A stretch of 64,000 bases of DNA from Lactarius indigo (GCA_025766275.1 JAFKAC010000001.1:3596001-3660000); one strand, 5' to 3'. Numbered from the stretch's first letter, positions 1 through 10,892 are shown. Notes: generated by a model from the letters alone, not told the origin. Numbers and translations: made by a program.

Positions 1-1837
1 CCAATGCGGTAGTGTGCTCTAGGCCAATAGATGCAGTCATGCTTGTCAGTCTTGTGCGCACAGTATCATGGCTTGTAGTTGACTCACCTGGGCATGAAGT
101 TGGTCGAGCTCATAGCTTGCTGCGCTGGTAGTGCATCACCTCTGCTGTGAGAGATTTGTTGTTGATGCAGGTTGAGGGTGCAGGTCGGTGATTTTGTCAG
201 CCATGAAGATCACCAGATCTTCATGTGGGTAGGTGGGCCTGGAGCAGCGGCTGATACATGTGGCGCGGTGCATAGAGGGGTTTTCCGTAAACATGCGGCA
301 AACCTGGTATAATGTAACGTTACAGTAGGAACGTTCAGCTCGGCGTGAGCAAGGTCTGGTCTTTCTATGTCAATGAGCGAGGGTTCAGCCGGTAATGGCA
401 AGGTTTAAGTGGTTAACAAGGATCTCAGAGTATGACACAATACTCAAGATGTGAGTGGAGTTTAAGGGGATTCAAGAGGTTCGACAGGTTCAGCAGAGAG
501 TTACCCCAAGGGAATGGGAAAACAATGTATACTGTGATGGTAAAGAAGTCGAGTCTAAGGATACAAGCTACCTAGGGCCACGACTTATATAGAAAAAGGT
601 TTGTTTGTGCAGAACAAACAAATGGCGCAATCTGCAGCAAGCGTGAGAAGTAACACAGCAATCCGCAGCAAGCGTGAGAAGAAGGTACAGCAATCCGCAG
701 CAGGCACAGGAAAAAGAAGAAAGTGTGCACAGCTATCCGCAGTAAGTGTGAGAAGAAACAAGGATATAAAAGGCAAGTGAGACATGTCTCAGTTTTAACA
801 AAAGTGAGACACCTGCCATAAAAGGGTGCATTTAGCCCAAGTATAGTAGTAATAAAGACTTATAAGGACAATGAGTGTCTCATTGTCTCACTTTGCACTA
901 GGAGAGAATCTTAAGGCTCCTAGTGCGCAGCAAGTCCAAGAAAGGGAAAGCCAAGAAAGGAAAGACTTTCCTGCGAACGCAAGTGTAAGTAAGAAACTAA
1001 TAGTAAAGTCAAAACAAGTCCAGTCTGTAACATATAACCCCCAATACCAACAGGTCTGCCCCTCCGATTATCTGCACTGTGAGAGGCATCCCTCTCTACA
1101 CCGTCGGGGCCGGTGATGGGGTATGGAATATAATGGGGTTGTCGATTTGCCCTGAACCCTTCAGGTGCAATGACGTGCGCAGGGTCGTCAGCAGTGGTGA
1201 ATGGATGGTGGTCTGCTGCACCAGGTATGTGCACATGTCCTCAATACATGGGGGATCTGTCAGTGTAGACGAGCCAGGGTGTGATGAGGGGATTAGTAGG
1301 GTCACACTTCGTTCAAAGGAAGGTGTGTCTCGCCAGGTAGTAATCATCGTCACCATGGCCAGCCTCAGCAGCCGCCATCACTCCCAGTCGCTCTCGCATC
1401 TCCCTCAGTCAGGCCGCTGCTGAGTCGAGCTGTTCCTTCTGCCACGCTGCCACTACCTTCCTCCAGCCCTCCAACTTGTACTCCATCAGAGCTTGAACGC
1501 TCGTTGTTGTGTGGGAAAACTCCACGAACGCCGATGAGGTCGTCGCTTGGGGGGATGGTGGCAATGGGTTCACGTTCACCAGCCTCGTTTCAGAAGATGT
1601 GGACGATAGCTTGTTCATTGTCAGGGTACTGGGTAGGATCTGGGAATCAGGATGACAATGTTCGCCCATTCTTGCGCAGGTGATAGGGCCCTCTGATTGC
1701 CCAACAGGTGTGTAGGGTGTGAGTTGGGCATTGGGAACTTCAGTAGTGTCGTCCTCTTCCAGTAGGGCGCGGGTGTCTTGTGCAAGGGAGTCGAGGAGTG
1801 CCGCTTGTGTGACATGTCGCAGAGGGGAAGTAGGCAT
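1..1837 (-). pseudogene. ORF3 of element A (post-pol frame, partial and broken)
   Basis: Starts at a minus-strand ATG (1837-1835, MPTSPLRHVTQ), just after the chromodomain. A Ser/Thr/Pro-rich stretch and a helical Lys/Glu/Trp-rich stretch (EGWRKVVAAWQKEQL) follow. Next comes a block shared with D: D-x2-YY-x2-RH, VYT-x-R-x-PMY, APEGFR-x-NR, IP-x2-IT. The frame is cut by the solo LTR at 313-1032 and resumes with HEDLVIFMADKITD (D: HEDLIILREGNATD) and a heptad-like tail (YELDQLHAQVSQLQAMI). TGA stops and frameshifts are present, including PMY-TGA-G, which also occurs in D. No zinc knuckle is visible before the window edge. Function is unknown; the family is defined here only by comparison among these elements. 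Confidence 0.7.
313..1032 (-). repeat. Solo LTR, family G, inside ORF3 of element A
   Basis: A 720-bp TG...CA unit flanked by a perfect 5-bp duplication TATAA (308-312 and 1033-1037), with no coding body, so a solo LTR. Read on the minus strand it starts TGTTACAGACTGG and ends CGTTACA. A minus-strand TATATAAG lies at 591-584, and 35 nt downstream is AGACTCGACTT (556-546), in the position used as self-primer by the other gypsy LTRs here. About four imperfect copies of a 35-45 bp repeat with core AATCCGCAGCAAGCGTGAGAAG lie at 620-765. It differs from the LTR of A (8093-8635), so it is not A's own 3' LTR. Confidence 0.88.
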
Positions 1838-3982
1838 ATGAGTATGTGTAGAGCGAAGGAGAAGGGGATGACTTTCTTCTGTCGCCTCGCCTCTCCTTTT
1901 ATCCTCTGCCATTTGTGCTCGAGATTCTTGATACAGCCAGAGTGCTTCCAGTGCGAATACGTCATCCTTGTTGACCCACTGATTCTCCGAGTCTGGGTAT
2001 CCCTTCCACTTGACAAGGTATTGCAGCTGTCTTCCTCTGCCGAAATGCTGTACTGTCCTGAATTGCCTCAACTTCGTATTCTTCTTCCCCATCAATCAGT
2101 TCTGGTGGTGGTCATGTGAAGTTTTCCCCATGAAGAGGGGTTTGTTTGTACAGTGTGAGAAGATCAATGTGGAACACTGGGTGGATACTCCACTGCGTGG
2201 GAAGTTCCAATCAATAATTATAGGGGGACATCACCTGTGTCACCTGAAAGGGTCCATGGTGTCGTGCTGCTAATTTTGTCGTCAGTTGATTGGTTCAGAG
2301 ATGTTTGCCTTCTAACCACACAAGGTCGCCGGTTTGGAACTTGGGTGTATCTTTGTTGCACACCCACGCCTCTTGCGCCTTCTTCATGAGGCGTTGTGCT
2401 TCTTCCCTAGCTTCCTTGAGTTGCATCAGCCTCGTGGTCACCTGTGGTATAGGGGATGGCTTATCAGTCCAATCAGCGTGTGGGTGGTACCCCATCAAAA
2501 GTTGAAATGGCGACTGTTTGGTGTGTTCATGAGGCCAATTGTTGTGTGTGAATTCAGCTATTGGCAGATAAGTGGTCCAGTTATCTTGTCGCTCATTTAC
2601 CCAGAAGCAGTAGGTATTGTTCCAGCCATTGATTTGTCCTTTCTGATTGTCCATCGGTACACAGGTGATAGGCTGTTGATACATTCTGTTGGATGCCTAG
2701 GATTCGGCACACTTCTCATGCGAACCTTGACATGAATTGTGGGTCTCGGTTCGCTAATAACTTTGCACAGGTAGTCCGAAGTGTCTGAAGACGTGGTTTA
2801 CATACAGGGTTGCCGTTTCTTCAGCCATGATTTCTTCTTTGCATGGCACGAAAGATGGAGGCTTTACTGCAGTCGTGGTCGGTAATTGTGAGGATGCTGT
2901 CATATTGTCTTGACATTGGCAGCTTAGTGATGAAGTCTATGGCTACTGTTTGGAACGGAGTCACCTCCAGGACAGGCGTAATGGGGTATAGCGCCGCTTG
3001 AATGGGGCGTGTGTTGACCTTGTTCCGCTGACATTCAGCACATCCCTGTACATATTCATACACGTCTCTTCGTAAGCGTGGCCACCAGTAATGTCGTTCT
3101 ATGATTCATTGTGTCCTCGCAATTCCTAGGTGTCCGTGGATTGGCAGGTCGTGATGATTGTGTATTAGCACCCATTGCATAGAAGCAGGTCCTGTAATTA
3201 TGAACCTGCCATCCTTGTACCATTCTCCGTTAATCTTCTTTAGTTGGTGGGGGTCTGCCCATTGCTTGATGACCTTTTCGTCTTGTTGATGTCGAGGTTG
3301 TTGGAGATTTGGGTTGACGGTGAAGGTTTTTGCCATGTTGATTGCTTTCACGAAGACTTCTGGTGGCAGTACAACCACTTGTTTGTTGTCCACAGTTCCC
3401 TGATCATAGTCAGGTCAGTCTTGACAAGGTGTCGGCTCGGCCGTTGTTTTTTCCTTTGATGTGATGAATCTCAAAGTCGTATTCTGACAGTTCTAGTACT
3501 TCCCTTGCCACGCGCCTACTGATCTTCTGCAGCGTTTTCCAGTACTGTAAGTTGAGATGGTTGGAAAAGATTTTGATTCTGTGGGGGGCTCCTGCTAGCA
3601 GTGTCCTCCAGTTGTGTAGGGCTTTGACTATTGTGAGTAATTCCAAGTCATAGATGTCATAGTTTCTTTCTGCCTTGGAAAGTGTCATGGAGTAGTAGCC
3701 TATTGGGTGTTTCTTTCTGTCAGCTTTTCGTTGTAGTAGTACAGCTCCCACCGCATATCCGGACGTGTCAACCTCCAGTTCGAACAGATCTTGAAGTACC
3801 GGATGGGCTAGTACTGGTTCTTCCATCACCAGGTGTTTCAATGTGTTGAAGGCCTTGTCTTCTTCCTCTGTCCATTTCCATTCTGCATCTTTTCTTGTCA
3901 ATTTGTTGAGGGGTTTGGCGTGCATAGTGAAACCGCAAATGAAAAGTCAGTAAAAGTTGCAAAATCCCAGGAACGACCATAC

Positions 3983-4551
3983 TGATGAACAGCAAACACA
4001 GAGAGCATACTCACAGTGACAAAGGAGACTGTGGTGAGATATGTAGGGATGCTGGAAGCAGAGGTGAGACAGGGAGTTGCAGTTGAAGCAAAGGGTCTGG
4101 CACACAAGCAGTGAGAACTGATGTGGACCAGGAGCATACATGGTACTCTACTTATACACTTTCTGCTAGTGACACTGTACAAGGGATGTAACACTAGGTC
4201 ACACAGTACAAGGAAGTATTGTTCTACAAACGGGCAAAGGAGTGGACATTCTGAGAAAAAGGGAGGAAAGAATAAGGAGAGTCCAGAAGTAAATGATATC
4301 ATAGTGACATCATTATAAGGATAAAGCTAAGTACGGAACAAAGGAAAGTACAAAGACAATATACAACGCAGAGTCCGGATGTATGATGTCATAGAAGTAC
4401 AGTGATGTCATGTATGATGCAATGATAAGTCCAGATTGTACAGATCAAATAATATCTAATCTACAAGTCCTGTGTATCTAATCTAAAGCAGTCCATGCTG
4501 CAAGTCCGGTCCAGTACGAGCCACTAAGTGTGCAAGGGTCACTTATCAACA
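3983..4551 (-). repeat. Solo LTR, family 1 (short form), TSD CATAC
   Basis: A 569-bp LTR flanked by perfect CATAC duplications (3978-3982 and 4552-4556). The plus strand reads TGATGAACAGC...CTTATCAACA. The promoter side is on the minus strand, where a TATA-like box precedes CTCCTGGTCCACATCAG. It splits pol of A between codons of the FLGFCNFY segment. It is the short form, lacking the ~54-bp GT...AG segment of the long copies. Confidence 0.92.
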
Positions 4552-5980
4552 CATACATCCCTGACTTTCATCGGTGTCGGCCAGTCTTTGATACCTTGAA
4601 CTTTTACAGGGTCCATGTGTGTTACCCCCCTTTCAAGGATTACCCCCAGGTAATCCATTTGCGGTTGGTGGAATAGGGCACTTTTCGAGTTTGAAGTAAA
4701 GGTCATGCTCCTTGGCAACGCACAAGACATCTCTGACAGCAGCAGCATGGGCAGCTAGATCATGGTCGAAAGTGAGTGGCAATGCCTATATCATCCATAT
4801 AGACACGTATCATAGTTCCCAACCATTCGTGTTTGGCTATGGGATTGCGATAGATATGGTTCATCATTGCCTGGAACGTGGCAGGAGAGTCCGTGAGTCC
4901 GAAAGAACATGACTGTCGGTTCAAAGAGCCCGAATTTGGTTTTGAACACTGCCTTTTCTTGGTCGCCATCACGGATGCGTATGTTGTTGTAGCCCCATCG
5001 AATGTCTAATTTAGTATAAATATGGGTGTTACTCAGGTCGAGGATGAGGTCGAGGATTAGTGGGAGTGGGTACTGATTGCGAATCATGTGCGAGTTGATA
5101 ACCCGATAATCCTGTACCGGGCGTAGTTTTCCGTCTTTCTTTTTAATGAAGAAGAAAGATGATGCGTATGGGGAAATAGACAGGCATAGATACCCTTGCT
5201 TTAATTTTTCTTTGAGGAACTCTTTTAGTTCCCCTTCCTCCTTCTGCATCATGGGGTATATCTTGCAATCTATGGCAGCCAGTGCCAATGGTTTGAAGTC
5301 GATGGCGTGGTCCCATGGTCTGGCTGGGGGGAAGCAGTGCGAGGCTTGTTCATCAAAGAGTTTGCGGAACTGTTCATATTCCTGTGGAAGAGTTACCACG
5401 TGTTGCTGCTGTTTTGCCAGTATGGCCAATTCTGTGGAGGTGGTGGCACAGGCGAAGGTCTCTTCTTTCAGTTCCTGGAGGATTTCGTCCTTTTCCGTCG
5501 TGATTAACACCCTTGTCATGATACAGGTTAGCAGTGCCTCATCAGTGACGACAACTACCAGATGCATATCCTGATGTATTGTTGCTTGTGCCCAATTGAT
5601 TGCTGGCTCGAATGCACTGAGCCATGGATAGCCTAGCACCATATCTTCGCTGCCGAGGTCTGTGACCAAAAAGGTCATTTGTTTCACCTGTTGATGTGTT
5701 TTCACCTCTAGGTTAACGTAATGAGTGATTAACCCAGCTTTGTTTTCCGTGTTGTCGATATTCCAGATTTTGCATGGTACTTCGAGTACCTGTGTCAAGA
5801 TTCCTGCTTGTGCTGCCATTTCTGGCTGTATAAAGTTGTTGGTTGCCCCAGAGTCAACCAGGGCCTTGGTTTCAGTCATTGCATAATTCGTGTGAACCAT
5901 TACTGGAATTCGCAGAGATCGATGGCACATTGTCACAATTACAGAATTACATTTTAAAGCCCTCACCCAGACTGACAGGT

Positions 5981-7441
5981 TCAGGTGTCCCAAAAACCCT
6001 CTTTTCCCCACAAATCTTGAAGGATGAGATCCTTTACCTCATCCGTGCTATTGGCTACTTGCGTGAGCCACTCCTTGGCTTGTTCTCCTGCCATCTTCAT
6101 AGTGGTCGCATTTATGTGCAGCATTGGCGTTGTACTGGGGGTGGGCGATGCGTATCTGGGCAGCGACGGTTCGTAGGCTGTTGTAGAGCCCAGCATGTAC
6201 CCTGTGGTTTTGGTCATTTGACTGCTTGATGGGGCGTTAGGCTGCCACACCCTCTGTGTCCAAGGGTGTGGGCAATTTTGTGAGAGGTGACCTGGTGCAT
6301 TGCAGTTATAACAGAGGACATTCCTTAAGTCCCTTCTAGATCCCCCTCATCCCCTTCCTCGAGCTCCAGGTCCTCCTCTGGGTGGGAACGGGGGTTGCAG
6401 CCACGTATAGGGTGGCTTTCCGTAGTCTATTTCTTCAGACCCCATAAGCCTTACTCGTGCGTGGTCAGTGGATGTGTCCATCGCCCATGGATTTGTTTGT
6501 GGTAAGTTCTGTGGGAGGGTCCACCCTGTGTTTCCACTTTGCTTCTTTGGTGGTTGTTGAGTCTTGTATTCGTTGAGCTGCGCTTTAAGGTGTATGTAGT
6601 TTTTCTGTCGTTTGAGGACAGCGCATTTCCAGTCATCGAATGTGACCGGATCGTCGAATTGGAACGCTGTTTTGAACAGCTCCTTCGGCAACCCCGATGT
6701 GAATAGACCAATGGTTTGGGGTTCATTAAGGCGATAATGAGCCTTCCGTGCCAGCTGTTCGAAGTTGTTGATGTACTTGTCAATGTCTTCCCCCACCATT
6801 TTGTACCCCTTTCACAATATTGCTTGTGCTTCCTCTCATTCTAGCGTGTTTTCAAATCGTTGACTGAAGCTGTCCGCTATGGCTTCCCACAATTCCCTTG
6901 TGTAGGGACTGATTCCTCGTTGGATTTGTCTGTTGAGCCAGTTAAGGAACGACAGGACCCATTCGCTCACTGCTCCCCCCTTGATGTAGGAGAGGAATAG
7001 GAGGCTTCGTTGGTAGTCGTTTCGCATGATTGGGGCGTCTAAGTTCATGCCCCAGTAGATGTGCCACTGTGTCAGGAATTGGTCTACTTTGAGTCTGTCT
7101 CCGTCAAAGATGGAAGGAGGCTCGCCAGTTAATTTCTCATTATGCCCTCCTCCGGTGGCAGCTCCTCCTCTGGGTGGCCCTCCTCCTGGCGGTCCTCCGC
7201 CTGGCGGTCCTCCGCCTGGCGGTCCTCCGCCTGGCGGTCCTCTGCCTGGCGGTCCTCCTCCTGGTGGTCCTCTTCTGTGTAGGTCAAACGGAACTCCTTC
7301 TCCTGGCAGCGGTGGTGGGCCTCCTCCTGGTCCTCTGACTCCCAGGGGTAGTTCCATGACGGGGTGTCTCCCATCTTCTGATGGAGGGTCTCCTCAATCT
7401 GACCCTATCGCTCGGTATATTGCAATGTCATCGGCAGTCAT
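5981..7441 (-). pseudogene. gag: Gag of element A (Gly/Pro-rich tract, capsid, CCHC knuckle)
   Basis: I place the start of this block at the minus-strand ATG 7441-7439 (MTADDIAIYRAIG), matching MTDDDVAIHHAIR in D. A Gly/Pro tract built from 15-bp repeats (about 7275-7186) follows. Then come the capsid (QFLTQWHIYWGMN, FLSYIKGGAVSEW) and a CCHC knuckle CYNCNAPGHLSQNCP near 6290. Broken near 6836 and 6350. The frame ends in KEGFWDT-stop at 5983-5981, directly after the slippery site. Gag would form the particle and bind RNA. Confidence 0.85.
5993..5999 (-). promoter_or_regulatory. -1 frameshift heptamer GGGTTTT between gag and pol (A)
   Basis: Read on the minus strand in the gag frame this is G|GGT|TTT, a canonical X-XXY-YYZ heptamer, 10 nt before the gag stop (5983-5981). 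Pol is open in the -1 frame across it. The same heptamer sits at the same place in D, with close variants in B and C. Confidence 0.7.
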
Positions 7442-8060
7442 GCAGGACTCCGGTTTCGGGATTGATGGGCATGAGGATCTCTCTTGCTTCTTGGTGTATG
7501 GCATGCAATTCTTCTAACACCACTTCTTCCATTGCCTGTGTTATAGTGGCCATGAGGGCTGGCGATTGTACGTGAATGGGTTCCAGTTCTGTGATATGAG
7601 CAGACTCAGCTTGTTCAACAAGGAGTTCTTGTATAGCTCCTCCGCTGCTTTCCGTGTGTTCGGGTTGTCGCCCTTCTTCTCCTTCTTCTTCAGCTTTGCT
7701 CGGTTTCGTTAGTTACTGCTTCTCCAGTTGTATGTTCTTGTAACTGTCCGTCAATTGGACCCCAATCTGCCCTGCTATTGAGTTCTCAGGCATCAATGTC
7801 GCAATGGTATCTCAGCCCAGCTGGTTGTATCATGTCCCAACAATGGTCTATCGGGTTCCACAGTAATCTCCTGTCCAACACAAGTGGTCGAAGTTGAACT
7901 CAACTGGTCAAAACCTGGTAGGTCCATTAAACTCCACGAAATATCCGGTTTCTTCTGCTCGTTCTCTCCAGTTGGCTGCTCCTAAGAAGCGCGTTGGTAC
8001 ATTGCAGTCCCCTCAGCAAGTTAGCATATAGGGACAAAAGCTCGTCCACTGATCTCTGGT
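7420..8060 (-). pseudogene. Conserved N-terminal Gag segment of element A
   Basis: Between the primer site and the Gly-rich Gag block, three minus frames together read VPTRFLGAANWRERAEETGY, FVEFNGP, PVEFNFDHLCWT, WNPIDHCWDMIQPAG and GPIDGQ, then an acidic segment ending IHVQSPALMATITQ and EILMPINPE. The same order and motifs occur in D at 42200-42770. The GAA-x-W...E-GY core also aligns with B and C. It is either the N-terminus of Gag or a separate small leader protein. Stops (PTRF-stop, DTEC-type breaks) and 1-nt shifts inactivate it. I know of no named domain for it. Confidence 0.6.
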
Positions 8061-8079
8061 TGTTACAGGCCACGGGGAG

Positions 8080-8090
8080 ATCTTGGTCTT
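8080..8090 (-). promoter_or_regulatory. Self-primer binding site of A
   Basis: Two bases inside the 5' LTR end, the minus strand reads AAGACCAAGAT. It is the perfect 11-nt complement of ATCTTGGTCTT in the LTR (8326-8316), which lies 38 nt after the TATTTAAAG box. This is the Tf1-type self-priming arrangement rather than a tRNA site. Confidence 0.82.
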
Positions 8091-8092
8091 AA

Positions 8093-8635
8093 TGTAACGT
8101 TGTCATGACGTTTAGCTTGACTTAAGCTACTAGAGGTGGTAACAGACTTAGCGAATAGACACGACGACTCGAAGGTCCATGTTCTTGTCTTAGTGAATAC
8201 TCGAAGGTACACCGACAAGTTCCTGACTATGCTTTGTTATGCACAAGATAGAGAGAGAGGGGAGAGAGATGAAATGAGTCAGAGAAAGGAAGTGAACAGG
8301 AAGTGACAATTCAAGAAGACCAAGATGGTGTATGCATCTTGGTCTTTCTCCACTACTTTAAATACAAGTCAAGCAGGCTTACAAGCGCTGCTATGAGTCT
8401 CAGTAAGTAGCAGTCCAATGTATTGCAGAAACCTCGCAAACCCTAATACTACTAGTACCTGTACTAGTATCAAGTCACTTCGTCAGTCAGCTATCACACC
8501 CAATCTCCTATCGTACTACATCGTAAAGGCCTAAGGCTGCGAGTCCGTGACTAATCTACCTTACTGCTGTAGTCACAACCAGTACAGTAAGGGTTCGTAA
8601 GCCAAGTCATACCTGATACAAGTCAAACCGTAACA
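8093..8635 (-). repeat. 5' LTR of element A
   Basis: A 543-bp unit, TGTTACGGTTTGACTTG...ACGTTACA on the minus strand. The TATA box is TATTTAAAG (8364-8356). A perfect 12-bp inverted repeat AAGACCAAGATG/CATCTTGGTCTT on the plus strand (8316-8327 and 8335-8346) surrounds the predicted transcript start. One TGAGTCA (8275-8281) is an AP-1/Gcn4-type site. Confidence 0.85.
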
Positions 8636-8740
8636 CACCTCCTCTCCGCCCCCTTTGACGCTCTCTCCATCTCTATCTCACATGCTGTCGTCTCCAGCCA
8701 GTACCCCTTGCTGTTGAGTGACAGTGAGTTCCCCACAGCA
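8636..8740. other. Short unassigned stretch between A and fragment X
   Basis: About 105 pyrimidine-rich bases (CCTCCTCTCCGCCCCC...) with no recognisable coding homology. It should contain the boundary where A inserted. The matching target duplication lies off the window. Confidence 0.4.
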
Positions 8741-9222
8741 ATGAGGGAAGATGAACTTTATACCCTATAAACAAGGAGACCATGTGTGGCTAGAAGGGAC
8801 CAATCTCCACACCTTCTACCCCACAAGCAAGCTGGCCCCAAAAAGATATGGACCATTCAAGATAATGAAAGTTCTATCAGATGTTTCATATGAGTTAGAA
8901 CTCCCCACATCATGGAAGATCCACCCCATATTCCATGCCAACCTTCTTACACCATATAAGGAGATGGAAATGCATGGGACAAACTTTACCCAACCCCCAC
9001 CTGACCTTATCAACAAAGAAGAGGAGTACAAAGTGGAGTGAATTGAAGATGCCCAGGAACAAGGATGAGGGTGTAAACTCCACTTCCTTGTAAAGTGGAA
9101 GGGATTCCCCACAAGTGACAATATGTGGGAACCTGCAACCAACATGACCCATGCCAGGGATGCCATCAGAGACTATTACCGATTATACCCATCCACCATA
9201 GGGGCTGGACAAAAGATATAAA
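8741..9222 (+). pseudogene. Fragment X: integrase tail and chromodomain of a C-like gypsy element
   Basis: Reads YKQGDHVWLEG, LAPKRYGPFKI, WKIHPIFHANLLTPYKEMEM, then a chromodomain ([18 protein letters not shown]) ending in AGQKI-stop. It is near-identical in layout to element C at 39480-39944. TGA stops interrupt it near 9040 and 9065. The upstream pol is missing, presumably displaced to the left by insertion of A. Confidence 0.85.
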
Positions 9223-9257
9223 AGAGACAACTAACACTTGCAACAACAACAACCACA

Positions 9258-10240
9258 ATGACAACCACCCCAGTTTCTGACACCACCACAGTCAACACCC
9301 TCAACATGGACCCCTGTTTGGCCGCCTTCCTTGCTGGAGAGACAATTGCTGTCACCAACCTCTCCTTTACCATTCCTGGCATTCATGACTCTCACCACCA
9401 CCACCAGCATCTGATTCCCCCCAATCCACCATCACCATTGACCCAGTACCCATCATACCCTGCAGCCCAGAATGAGAACCTGGGGAGCTCACCCCCTCTA
9501 CACCAGAAGAGGGCCAATACTCACTGACTCCCCCTCCCAATCAAAATCCAACACCACCACCTGAAGAACCTTCTCCCCCACCACCATCCAAACACTCGAC
9601 CCCACCACCACCACTAAAACCATTCACCCCCATCTGCATACACTCCCCCATTGACTATAATCAACCTGATACCCCAGATATGGAGACTGATGATCTAGGA
9701 GCTCCATTCTTCCCAAACACCCTGGGATCACCCAAGTACTACCTGTTGCAAATCCTGCAACCTGGTGGTGGATTCCAAATTGTGAAGTACATTTACTATT
9801 GCAAAGGATTCACCAAGGTTGTGGGGACAATGAGGAAAGGGGAGCCCTGTTATAGCAAAACAGTCTATCTGTTGACTCTATGCCCTAGTGTCTCTGCTCC
9901 CCCCTTCTCTGCAGAGCAACTCCAGTTCTTTGACCCAAACAACATCTGTGCATGCACCTTGGATGAAAGCCTAGTCAAGCTCAACATGCCATGACTTATG
10001 GCTAAAGTAACACAACTTTGCACAGGGTTTGCAGCAATGAAGGAACTGGACCAAAGGCATAAAGAACTGGAGAACATGGCCTGGAAGCTCAGGTCTGAGC
10101 AACTCACCATGGACATGATGCTAGCAGGGACCAAGTGACACCTACAATATGCAGGAGCCCTCACTCTCATCACTGATGAATACACTTGACTCACCACCCT
10201 CCCTTGTCATGGACACTCTATTTTTGCCCTATTTTTCCAT
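9258..10240 (+). pseudogene. ORF3 of fragment X (lacks the zinc region)
   Basis: ATG 9258 (MTTTPVSDTTTVNTLNM) starts a Pro-rich protein with the motifs SPE-stop-EPGELTPSTPEEGQYS, FFPN-x2-G-x-PKY, KYIYYCKGFTKVVGTM, VYL-x-TL-x-P-x-VSAP, EQLQFFDPNNI-x-AC-LDE and a helical segment. All are matched by C at 39988-40930, including the TGA in SPE-stop-EPGEL. After about 10230 the similarity stops and no CCHC knuckles are found, so the 3' end is lost or diverged. Function unknown. Confidence 0.75.
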
Positions 10241-10392
10241 ATTTTTAAGGATTTATTTGGTGAAGATACAAGATTCCAACATTGTGCTCTAATATCCAAG
10301 TCCTTATCATTAGATATGATAAGATGGTTAGTCACATGATGCCAACATGTGCACCCACAAGCACGTGACCCTGAGATAGTAACTTCCTTATT

Positions 10393-10890
10393 TGTTATGT
10401 CCCATCCTTATTATTTTCTTTTCTCTTTACTTTACTTTACATGACTCATATCCCGCATTTTGACTCAGGGATGACTCGGTATGACTCATAGCCCCTTCAG
10501 GGCTATTTCTGGATAGTATGACTCATTGTGCACAGCAGTATGACTCACTGTGCACAGCAGTATGACTTGGTTTCTCTATTGTTTACTATACTAGGATTCC
10601 TATTGTTCTCCTTAGTATAAGTACTAGGACATCTGTGGGCTGTAGGTGTCAGACTTGTCTTCTTGTATCCTACAGTACTTGGTGAACAAGACTTGGATTG
10701 CGAAACTCCTCTTCTCTTATCAGAAACTATCCAAGTTCTCTTCGAACTTGGTACTCTTTGAACTCAAGAACAGGTTAACTTTGACAGATCTCTAAGTCAT
10801 CTCTAACTTAGAGAATACGACTCATTTAGTGCTTTGTCAACCTAGCGACCTTTGCTCACATCAAGCAATCGTCCCTACCGTGATGTAACA
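10393..10890 (+). repeat. 5' LTR of B, with clustered TGACTCA motifs
   Basis: 498 bp, TGTTATGTCCCATCC...GTGATGTAACA. Five perfect TGACTCA motifs lie within 10442-10547 upstream of TATAAG (10616-10621). AGACTTGTCTT (10651-10661) follows 35 nt after the TATA box at the expected transcript start. A ~24-bp direct repeat (GTATGACTCA-CTGTGCACAGCA) occurs about 2.5 times here and about four times in the 3' LTR, which explains most of their length difference. Confidence 0.9.
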
Positions 10891-10892
10891 TT

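Larger units (their letters stand above)
1890..6011 (-). pseudogene. pol: Pol of element A: protease, RT, RNase H, integrase, chromodomain
   Basis: Pol overlaps gag in the -1 frame and begins near 6011. In order it shows an aspartic protease (VDSGATNNF near 5850), LGYPWL, RT with VQDYR and the YMDD active site at about 4801-4790, FLGFCNFY (split by the solo LTR at 3983-4551), RNase H (AERNYDIYDLELL, near 3650), the integrase zinc domain (HNHHDLPIHGHLG and GCAECQ, 3200-3015), the integrase core (VAIDFITKLP), a GDLVWLEG tail segment and a C-terminal chromodomain at about 2075-1930 (QLQYLVKWKGYPDSENQW). Frameshifts occur near 4950 and 3900, and the second half of the integrase core (about 2700-2830) is scrambled. 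All catalytic domains were once present, in the IN-after-RNase-H order of Ty3. Confidence 0.9.
1..8635 (-). mobile_element. Ty3/gypsy chromovirus A (5' LTR, gag, pol, ORF3; left end outside window)
   Basis: Minus-strand LTR retrotransposon read from 8635 leftward: 5' LTR 8093-8635, self-primer site 8090-8080, N-terminal Gag segment, Gly/Pro-rich tract, capsid, CCHC knuckle, protease, RT, RNase H, zinc-binding integrase, chromodomain, then ORF3 running off the left edge. A family-1 solo LTR (3983-4551) and a family-G solo LTR (313-1032) were inserted later. Frameshifts and TGA stops show it is inactive, although the protease DSG and RT YMDD motifs survive. The 3' LTR and target duplication are not in view. 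Its closest relative here is element D. Confidence 0.93.

Noticed and set aside
600..765. Short spaced repeats as a CRISPR array
   Set aside because: There are only about four imperfect units of unequal spacing inside an LTR, in a fungal context, with no cas genes.
313..1032. Left LTR as the 3' LTR of element A
   Set aside because: Its sequence differs from the A 5' LTR (8093-8635), it has its own TATAA duplication, and ORF3 of A continues to its left.
7059..7517. Plus-strand Gly/Pro-rich frame opposite gag of A
   Set aside because: It is the antisense shadow of the 15-bp GGP repeat; gag on the minus strand explains it.
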